Assembly (NCBI GenBank): GCA_025642065.1
Contig: JAODUP010000142.1
Span: 349,001-413,000, forward strand
Origin: Paralvinella palmiformis
Lineage: Eukaryota; Annelida; Polychaeta; Terebellida; Alvinellidae
DNA length: 64,000 nt
Reading direction: 5' to 3'
The notes below the pieces were generated by a model that was given only the letters and a program-made list of their open reading frames with translations, made no database searches and was not told the DNA's origin. Each line of letters opens with the position of its first letter. The first letter of the stretch is position 1. Both the position numbers and the translations under genes were made by a program. This document shows, one piece after another, positions 55,898 through 64,000 of this stretch.

Positions 55898-56487
55898 CTA
55901 GATGATGGCTAGGTCAGATATAATAAAAAAAATTACTCTCCAATTACATTCTTACAATTAACAAGAACAATTAGTGAAGGACAGCTGAAATACAAGTACA
56001 GCTTTGTGGGGATGGTGCATAATCAAGTGATATTTAAGTTCATATCGACTGGAAGCTTTATCAATTTTCTCATTGGTTCAATAGGTGGTGAACAAAAACT
56101 TATTTCAATAACGAAATTCCTGAGTAAAACACATTACTTGCTTTGTTATTTAAACAATAAAATGACTTAAAAATAGGATATCAGTAACTTCCAGTTAGGA
56201 TAGTTCTGTCACAGTCTCTGAAGTGACAATGTTTTGCAAGCAAAACTGAATCTGTGTGTAATTTCTACTTTAGAGCAACTAATACTTATATAAAATTTAA
56301 TTTTCAAGTGTTGACCTTAAAATCTGTTATTAGGTGTCTAAAACTATTAACTATTCTACTCACTTACCTAATGGCATCATCAATAGCTGCTTTGTTGACT
56401 TGTTCTGCTGTGGGTGGCTTAACAAACCTGAACTTGATGCCCTAAAATTATAACACATTCAGAGCCCATATTTATAACACATGCACA

Positions 56488-56521
<34 letters not shown>

Positions 56522-59500
56522 CCTTTAGGGCTTTGTTATAGATTTTTGCCGATTATTTTAATTACACTTAATTTCACAAGATTCTTTTTTACAAAACTAC
56601 ATGGCATTACTGACATACTGAAAATATGACAGACAAACACAACTCTTGTTAGTGTAGTTCATGAACGAAGTTCACCACTGACACCACCTAGAGTGCTCAA
56701 GTAGGTTTTCAATGGTAAGGATCATCCAATGGTAAGGATCATCAACCATACCACTGTCTTGTATATTCATGTGTTAATACACACTAATGTGCAGAAAGTT
56801 AAATCAAAATTGATAAATATGTCTAAAGTAATATTTAAGCTAATTAAATAATACATTGCAGAGAATTAGTAATGAACATTATTATTATAAATCTCAGCTT
56901 GCCAATGCAAACAATGTAGCTCTCATCACAGCAGTTACTTCTAAATTAGCTAATATTATTTAGCTCACTTCCTCATTTCCAAAACTCCAAACTATGGTAA
57001 AGAAAAATGCTAATATTCACATATTTTTGTCCCCTGATAAAAGAAATGTTTGTTTTATGACAATAACCCTGTGTGGGGAATGTACTTACATACATACATA
57101 CATGCATGAGGTAAGGAATCGTTTTTAAAACTTCCTGTACCAGGTTTCCCAGGGTGAAAATTTTTATGGAGCTTTCAGTGTCAAACCACCACAAAATTAC
57201 AAAAATCAGTGAACCAAATCATTGTGTGTGATGGTGGAAGCTGAGTGATGATTGATGAGTTACAGAAGAGGTTTAGTCAAAATAAAATCTAGAATTCTAA
57301 GTAGTCATACAAGAATTTAATAACAAAAAAAAACAGTCAGAGTAACTCTTAAAACTATTAAGTTACTGGAATACATTTCTTCATAAGGATCTGTATTGAA
57401 AACAAAATGGGGTAATACACAATATAACTTTTTGGTGAGTTGCAAGCCAAAACATTTTACTCAGATCAAGATCAACAAACTCTCAGCATCCATAAACTTA
57501 CTGCATGTTTTTCAATTCGACGTAGCTCATATTCTGTCTTATGATCATAAAGAAGCACACTAATACCAGCACGACCAGCACGTCCAGTACGCCCAGACCG
57601 GTGAATGTATGCATCAACATCCTATAATGAAATGTAAACATTTTACACTAATGGGGTTTTACTGCCCATATAATGGCACTTCATGGTAATATAAAAGCAA
57701 CTACATACATACACTAACCTGTTATTATAATGATTTCATAATGTAAACATTTATGGAATATGGTTATCTGTTATGATCTAACCTTAGGTGGAGAACACAT
57801 TATGACAAGATCTACTTCTGGAATGTCGAGTCCTCTCGCAGCAACATCTGTTGTAATCAAACATCTGTAACCTCCCTCTCGAAATTTCTGTAATGACGCA
57901 TATATTACTTTTACAACTTCCAGTAAATTAACTTACTTCAAAAGCTCAAAGCTTTATATATGAAAATAACAATAATATCTAATTCTATTACAAGGTATAT
58001 TATCTTAATACAGAAACAGATGGTTTCAATTGATCTAGTCTTACACGTAAAACCATTTCCCGTTTATCCTGTGGTATGTCACCATGGAGAACATGTGTTT
58101 CCTGTTTGATCAGAGAACTAATGGCCAATTTATCTGCTTCCCGTTTTGTCTCACAGAAGACCATTGCTCGACCAAAATTACCAACGTGTACTTGTAATAA
58201 ATCAGCAATCATCATCTCCAGGGAGTAAGGAGGACATTTCAGTGCCAGGTGCTGCAGAGAAACAGAATAATGTTACAACATCAAACACAATAATAAAAAC
58301 TAGTGTGTTCTTCCTCTTCATAATAACAAATCCTGATTGAAGGTATTAGTACAATACATTTGGAAAAATAAAATAGTTTCAGCAAACCCATGGAATTACT
58401 ACTACATCAGTAACAGAAAGACACTAAACACTGAACATGCCATGTCAATTCAATTAGACACTGTAATTTATCGAAGTATATTTCACATTTACACATTGCA
58501 AACATATGGACATGATACAAAATCTAATGACAGGAGAAGTAAAACCAAACCTGCCTTCATCGCTGCCATACATACAGAATCCAACAAATGCACAAATCAC
58601 AAGTTGTGCTTTGGGTGTGTGATTATGAATTTACTATAAGGGCTCAAAATAAAATTTAATTATTTAAGAAATTAACTAATGACTTACGTAAAATGTAACA
58701 GCATTATTTATTTCAACACAGAAAACAAATGGGTTTGTTGTTTCTCTTTGAAAAAAGTAGATGCATCTTTGTGAATGTTACTGAGCACCATATAAACTGA
58801 TTTGAAGATGGACCAATATTTATACTGAAAAAAACATTGCATTTCTAGTAAATATTTATTCCCTTCTGTTAGAAACCATTCGAAATATCAAAGGTCCACT
58901 TTTATGTAAAATTTGCAGGACTAATACAAATATATTCACACAAATTATTATTATTATTATAATAACAAACTGATAAAGTTTTTATGTAATAATACTTGAT
59001 AGTCATTTGCCGTTACCTACCAGTACCTCCAGATGTGCTGTGAAACAATGAATTAATAACACTTGCCTTATTGAAGTTACAATCAGGCGTGTTTGTGTGA
59101 GCAATAGTTGGAACAAAATCGCCACATCTCTGCCTACTAGTCTTATTCAATAAATTACGATTAATTTTCACCAAACTTTTATTTGGATCTCAAACGTATG
59201 TAATAATACTTGATAGTCACGTGCTGTCAACCACCAGTACTTCCAGATGATCAGCGATAATATAGGAATCACCGTTCACATTGCAAACCTTGCCCGCCAC
59301 TTGCCATGAAACAATTAATTAATAATACTTGCCAGTTGAAATTACAATCAGGCATGTTTTGTGTGACAAGTTTATTTATTAGTTATAACATCAAAGCGAA
59401 ATCCGTGTGTGTGTGTGCGCGTGTCACTGCCAGTGAAGAAATTGATATTCATATTGATATATTTACGATGCACTTGCTGACACCATGAATTTGAAATGAC

Positions 59501-62500
59501 TGGGTCAGCTTTTTCACGAATGATGACAATGATTAGGATTTTGAGGGATTTTAAGCCAATACTTGACCTTGACTTATACAGTGAGCATATGCCTGAGGAA
59601 ATAATTACAGGGTCAAAAATAGACCTTAACTTATCTGCCAGGTCGACTTATACCTGAGTATATATGGTACACAAGAGTGTACTGTTCCTTTAAGAGATAG
59701 CCAACATTAAGGAAATTGATAAGATAATCTTTCACTTGAAACACTCAATATATAGACTAGAACTTTCATTCATAACTTCTTTTATAAAGTCCTGGGTTCA
59801 GTTAATACCTGAGATAGCCCAATGGGTGTTCTGCTATCCCAAATTAATATTGTTTAAACACACAACATACAAAAAAAGACCCATTTCCACTGGCAATATT
59901 CTGTAAAACAAAATTTAAAAAAACAGACAATATGCAATTCAGGGACAATTTTGTAAGCCAGTTTTCATGAAAGTATGTGGTGACTATGGTGACAACAAAG
60001 GCAATTACCATGAAGTTGCAATGAAAATTTACTTACGAGTTTACCACCAGATCTGGCCACAGTTGGGACAAGAGTTTGAGCAAGATCCAATTCAATAATC
60101 TTGAGGTTTACAGTACAGTGTTCTAATCACTGTGCCATCAGAACACACACAAAGATCAATGAGGAAAAAGGGAAGTTTACTATGAGTAGGAATTACTTGT
60201 CCCATGATTTGCTTACTCTTTTGTGTGATGCATTATGCAATCTATAGGAAACAGCTAAATGTGATTATGCTATTATACATACTTTATATTTCCAGCAAGC
60301 ATTAGCAATTTTCAAATTAGATGTCTCCTAATAAGGTCTTGGCCTCAGAAGAAACGCAGGATCAAAGGCCAATCTGTCATCCAGTCTGCAATAAATTACA
60401 CAAACCTTGACAGTGGTTGAAGTCCGTACAGAATCACGGCCAACAAGATCCAGAAGTACACTATCTTCACGAAGGTACTTCTTAATCATCTTATGAATCC
60501 ACCCAGGCAGTGTGGCAGAAAACATCAATGTCTGTGGATTGTCACTCATATCTCCTCCTCTCTCTATACAAAAAGAAGCAAAATTTCAGAAGTGAAAATA
60601 AATTCTCATATTTTTCTTTTCTCATCCAATTACAGTCACATCTCATTTATCAGCACACTTGTGTTCCCATTGAAATCATATAGATTAACGAATCATGCGG
60701 ATTGTTGAATCAACCAACAATAATGCTTTATGTATTCTTCATTCACAAATTATGGTACATGTGTTCATGGAAAAAGTAATCATTTTCCTGCGAAGTACGA
60801 CATACAGTTAGCATGACACTATGCATCATAAAAATATGTAATTCATCGATAACAAAACAATTTAACATCATAGGTATTCCTTGGTGAAAGATTCAACTAC
60901 TTTTTCATTCATTCAGATTTTCCCCACATTTAATAACAATTAATTAAGTCATCATGCACAAGTCTGCACATTCAGTACATGATTACCCTGAATATTCTCC
61001 ACTATACTAAAATCTTCATGTTTGTTTAATTGTGTTTCGGGGAGAATCCCCAGGCTGTCGCTTAATCAGCACAGCTTCTATGTTGGAGTGGTTAAGAAAT
61101 CACCTCCCCCACCACTCACAGGGGAGCAGTATATTGGAGCCAGAAAACCATGAGGGTGGTCACTGCCAGAGTGTTTTATGCCCTCAGGGAGTCTTTAATG
61201 TCCCCCTTTATTTTTAATAATTTAGTGGAGACAGCAGCACCACTTAACATGGTCAGCCACCCACAATGTTGTGAGCTGAGAAATTAACCTCTGCTGGGAT
61301 CGAACCATTTAATCATATTCTTTTGTTGGGCAAGAAGTGTAAAAATACAGACCACTAATTTGTGACATTGAATTGGATCAAATGTTCATGGTAGTTGATG
61401 TGAGCAACCACAAAATGAAGTTACACACTGCCGGATTAACGAATTTAAATAACATCCTTTCTGTCCTTTTCATTCCCAAGAAGCCTGTTCAGAAATGGAA
61501 ACATGAATAACTGGATTATCACAACATTTTAGCATGTGTGCGGTTCGTTCACTTGAAATATCGTACAGACTGTGTTGCAACTGGATTGTTGGTGTGCTGT
61601 CTAAAAGGAAATAGTACACATCAATTTAATGCTAACTATTAGGCCTAAGTTGAGCTGAGTTGAGTTGTTTACCTGTGGCACTGGTCACACTTAGAACAAA
61701 TGGTCGAGGGCTGCCTCCTTTGGGAAACATCTCACAAACAAGAAATGAGTTGGATTTCAACCCACAGTCTGGAGGTTTACACTCCACCATTAGAAAGGCC
61801 CCAAATATATGGCATAAAACAGACCAACTGGTGACATTAACTGTATGTAAAAAAAAACTATCACAAACAAGTCATACTTTGCTGATATCTGTGCTTAATG
61901 ATGTCATCAACGCTGTCAGCAAAGCCCATATCCATCATACGGTCCACTTCATCAAGTATGACATACTCGAGATCATCCAGATTCAGTATCTGTTTATTGA
62001 GAAGATCCTGAATCCGTCCTGGAGTCCCACATATTATGTCTACCCCAGCCCTGATGCATGTCTCTGCAAAAAAAGGGTTTAGTCAGTAAAATGGGCTAAA
62101 CAAACTTGAAGGAAACCTTTAAAAACTTTAACTATATCTCTTTAAGCTGGGATAGTAATCATTACTCAAAACAATTCATACATGATGCAATATTAATGAT
62201 GTGGAACTTCTTTATGAAATATTATGCTGTCATCAAGTAGGTGAAGATTTAAAATTTACATTCCTTGAATTTTCAACGAATTATCATGCAAGTCATACAT
62301 CATTTATTTGTAATAGAAACTGTATCTACCTTATTACCTGTAACATCAACATGTTATGTAATCACAAAATAATATACATCCCCAAATGCCAAGTATAATT
62401 CTGATTAAGAAGATATACCTAACCACGAAGTACACATAATACATATCCCACATGATGACCATACCATAATTTACTGAATAATTTCTTTGATAAAATAAAT

Positions 62501-62685
62501 TTAAATTAAACTTCTCCTGTAAGTACAACCTTAACAGTATAGTTAAACAACAAAAACAACAGTTTACCTTGTGGACCATATGGGGTCCCTCCATACACAG
62601 CAAGAACAGAAAGACGACTACTCAAATCAGAAAACACATTGGCAGTCTGTTTAGCTAACTCTCTGGTGGGAGCTAATACCAACAC
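51127..62685 (-). CDS. DDX21: DDX21/DDX50-type nucleolar RNA helicase, 5'-incomplete
   Basis: Ten exons, from 5' to 3': 62568-62685, 61878-62063, 60406-60563, 58045-58251, 57783-57887, 57502-57621, 56368-56441, 54307-54466, 53966-54100, 51127-51534. All phases agree, giving 556 codons plus a stop. Motifs in order: APTRELA (Ia), YGGTPYG, CGTPGR (Ib), DEVD (II), FSATLPGW (III), [10 protein letters not shown] (IV), [21 protein letters not shown] (V), [11 protein letters not shown] (VI), then a GUCT domain and a basic tail. DEVD in place of DEAD, YGGTPYG and the GUCT domain are the signature of the DDX21/DDX50 branch, which unwinds RNA in the nucleolus and acts in rRNA synthesis and processing. 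The exons for the N-terminus, Q motif and motif I lie beyond 64000. DDX21 and DDX50 cannot be told apart here; the symbol stands for the shared orthologue. Confidence 0.93.
51535..53965 (-). other. Last intron of the DDX21-like gene
   Basis: A 2.4 kb intron with no supported coding exon. It contains the second copy of the TA-flanked element (52803-53522). Confidence 0.6.
52803..53522. mobile_element. TA-flanked non-autonomous DNA transposon, copy 2
   Basis: A diverged partner of the element at 22289-23250, in the same orientation. Shared blocks include AATATCACGATTTATGG-like sequence near the left end, TTTATCCATAATTACAAAAA and ATCATCAACTTGTTTCACTT in the middle, and CTTGACACTGAAATA near the right end. 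It is about 240 bp shorter, and its termini are eroded compared with copy 1. Confidence 0.75.
54925..55514 (+). mobile_element. LINE 3' end, antisense to the helicase gene
   Basis: Broken frames read [40 protein letters not shown] and [16 protein letters not shown]. These are typical of the C-terminal part of CR1/L2-like reverse transcriptase polyproteins. The 3' end, AATAAGGCGCTATATAAAAT plus an ATT run, is a common 3' tail of such elements. Many stops and frameshifts show it is dead. Confidence 0.75.
55535..55625 (-). repeat. tRNA-derived SINE, minus strand
   Basis: On the minus strand, CCGTGGTCTAATTGGTAGTT is followed by TTGAGTTTGAATCTTGGCAT. The A and B boxes are good, but there is no intact tRNA fold. 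Confidence 0.65.
55857..55895. repeat. (TG)n(TA)n microsatellite
   Basis: About 16 bp of TG followed by about 23 bp of TA, in a helicase intron. Confidence 0.9.
56490..56519. repeat. (TA)n microsatellite
   Basis: About 30 bp of TA, about 50 bp from the acceptor of the helicase exon 56368-56441 on its upstream side. Confidence 0.9.
58975..59667. mobile_element. Element with internal 230-bp tandem repeats, copy 2
   Basis: It shares with 34123-34822 the segments AATAATACTTGATAGTCA, CAATTAATTAATAA and TTACAATCAGGC, and the block end TATAACATCAAAGCGA. It continues to a clear right terminus (the inverse reads CCATATATACTCAGGTATAA) next to TA at 59668-59669. The left terminus is missing. The two copies complement each other, one with a left end and one with a right end. 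Confidence 0.65.
60075..60155 (-). repeat. tRNA-derived SINE, minus strand
   Basis: On the minus strand, GATGGCACAGTGATTAGAAC is followed by ATCTTGCTCAAACTCTTGTC. The A-box-like part is clear and the B box degraded. Confidence 0.5.
60564..61877 (-). other. Helicase intron with SINE-like sequence
   Basis: A 1.3 kb intron between the exons for motif II and motif III. About 61655-61810 looks like a degraded tRNA-derived SINE on the minus strand, with GGAGTGTAAACCTCC and GTGGGTTGAAATCCAACTC. A single-ended pogo-like terminus (ACAGTCACATCTCATTTATC) lies near 60634. Confidence 0.4.
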
Positions 62686-64000
62686 CTTTAATAATAATTT
62701 AAAAAAAGTATTATTACAATAATTTATTACACCAAGGTTTCTTTAAACTATGACCTCCTAACAAAAGAGACAATTATTTGGACCAGTCTCCTTTAACAGG
62801 CATAATAGTGGCTTTTGAGGAAAAAAAGGAAAATCAAGAAAATGGGGGGGTATAGCTCTGTAAGCCCCGAAAAAAAGTGTTTTTTCCATTTTTAGGACAA
62901 TCTGATATTATTGAGTGGAGATAAAACATGTCTTTCACAGGAGAAATTATCTTCAAACCATCAGTTTGACCCACTCCCCATTTTAGCTTTAAGGTTTTTA
63001 CATACATTGTCTTGGAGGATTCCAATTTTGGTGGAAATGAAACTTTTTATGTAGCAGACAGCTTCTTTCGGACCAAAATAATGATAATAAACACAAAATA
63101 ATGGTTCACCTAAGGTATTTTCAATATTTCATCTTACTACTGTTTTTTTTTTGAAAACGTGTTGTACAAACCCGCCGATGACAGCTGATACCAGAAAATA
63201 GAATTGACTTTTATTTTTAAATTATTCTTTTTGCACTGACCTGCCTGAACAGTGTGGAAGTGGATTAGGCTATGGGTCAGTTCTGCTTCAATATTATTTC
63301 AACTATTTCTACAGTAAATTGGTTTTCAAGCCAGGAAATTTGATAAATTTAAACTAATTATAACTCCTCCATCACCGAGAAACACATAAATAGTTCAAAC
63401 TTTATGGAGTTCTACTTAAAATCACCATCAAAAATATCGCCCTGATAAAGTTAGTGCCGATAAAAGAATATGTGAACAGAGGCCTTATTACGGTGATATA
63501 TATTCAATGGCGATTTTAAGTAGATATCTCTGCAAAGCATATAAATTTATGCAATTAAAAAAACCTAATAACATTAAAAAAACATGACATAAACAAGAAT
63601 CGGCTTCAACAAGAATCATACCATAATCTGGTCAAGGAACTGCAATTTGCTGGGGAGAAATTCCAACAATACTTCAGGTTGATCAGAGAATCTAAAATCC
63701 CACTTAATTGTTCAGGAAACACCAGCCCCTGACGTCTTATTCTAGATTGTTCTGCCGTAAGAATCACTACATGGAGCGATTCAGTTTGCTGTATCTGCAT
63801 CGATACACAGCCGCATGATGAATTGTATGCCATACCCATACATATGGAAGCAGTCATCTGTTTACATGCTGTTCCGTTTTTGTGTTATCTGCATGCCATA
63901 TTAAGCATGTCGCATATATGGAATCTTAGCTTTAGCTTAATACGTGGTAAGGATCGAACTAATATTCTATTTGCATTCGAAACTTCGAATATTCGAACAT
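62686..64000 (-). other. Helicase intron running to the window edge
   Basis: The next exon upstream (motif I and Q motif) should lie to the right, but none is visible before 64000. A 17-bp imperfect inverted repeat (63412-63428 with 63507-63523) could form a hairpin with a loop of about 78 bp. The last 70 bp (CGAAACTTCGAATATTCGAA) look like the end of another repeat cut by the window. Confidence 0.5.

Larger units (their letters stand above)
58252..60405 (-). other. Helicase intron with repeat block
   Basis: A 2.15 kb intron. It holds the second copy of the 230-bp tandem repeat element (58975-59667) and a SINE (about 60075-60155). No exon is supported. Confidence 0.6.

Noticed and set aside
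63606..63857. Minus-strand frame as an upstream helicase exon
   Set aside because: It contains no Q motif or motif I, and no acceptor/donor pair brings it into phase with exon 62568-62685.

Overview
This 64 kb window is AT-rich animal nuclear DNA. Its genes are split into many small exons with GT-AG introns of roughly 0.2 to 5 kb, and the introns are full of tRNA-derived SINEs, non-LTR retrotransposon tails and cut-and-paste transposons ending at TA dinucleotides. Gene content and repeat style suggest a bilaterian invertebrate, most likely a lophotrochozoan such as a mollusc. That placement is inference; nothing in the window fixes the species.

Layout. (1) 1-2516: the last two coding exons and the 3'UTR of an unrecognised plus-strand gene. 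(2) About 3000-50760, plus strand: a complete orthologue of the giant non-receptor tyrosine phosphatase PTPN13 (PTP-BAS/PTP-BL). I joined 41 coding exons by hand; every splice phase agrees and they give 7233 nt, or 2410 codons plus a stop. Domain order is KIND, RS-rich linker, FERM, PDZ1 to PDZ5, catalytic PTP domain. (3) 50751-62685, minus strand: the 3' ten exons (556 codons) of a DDX21/DDX50-type nucleolar DExD-box RNA helicase, from motif Ia to the GUCT domain and a basic tail. Its 5' exons lie beyond the right edge. The two large genes converge, and their poly(A) signals face each other only 13 bp apart.

The introns hold a dead Tc1-like transposon (11471-12713), a hAT-like non-autonomous element with an 8-bp target duplication (28474-29677), two copies of one TA-flanked element family (22289-23250 and 52803-53522), a 600-bp Tigger/pogo-like MITE (8488-9087), a pogo remnant with an acidic C-terminal coding tail (36325-36864), two LINE 3' ends, about ten tRNA-like SINEs and several microsatellites.

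The genes are not expected to act in one pathway. PTPN13 is a cortical, PDZ-scaffolded phosphatase and DDX21 is a nucleolar RNA helicase. I found no evidence of a new multi-gene system. The best leads are regulatory or architectural: SR-type repeats in a phosphatase scaffold, uORFs at the PTPN13 start, splice donors lying inside microsatellites, an inverted SINE pair around the WPD-loop exon, and the compact bidirectional poly(A) site.
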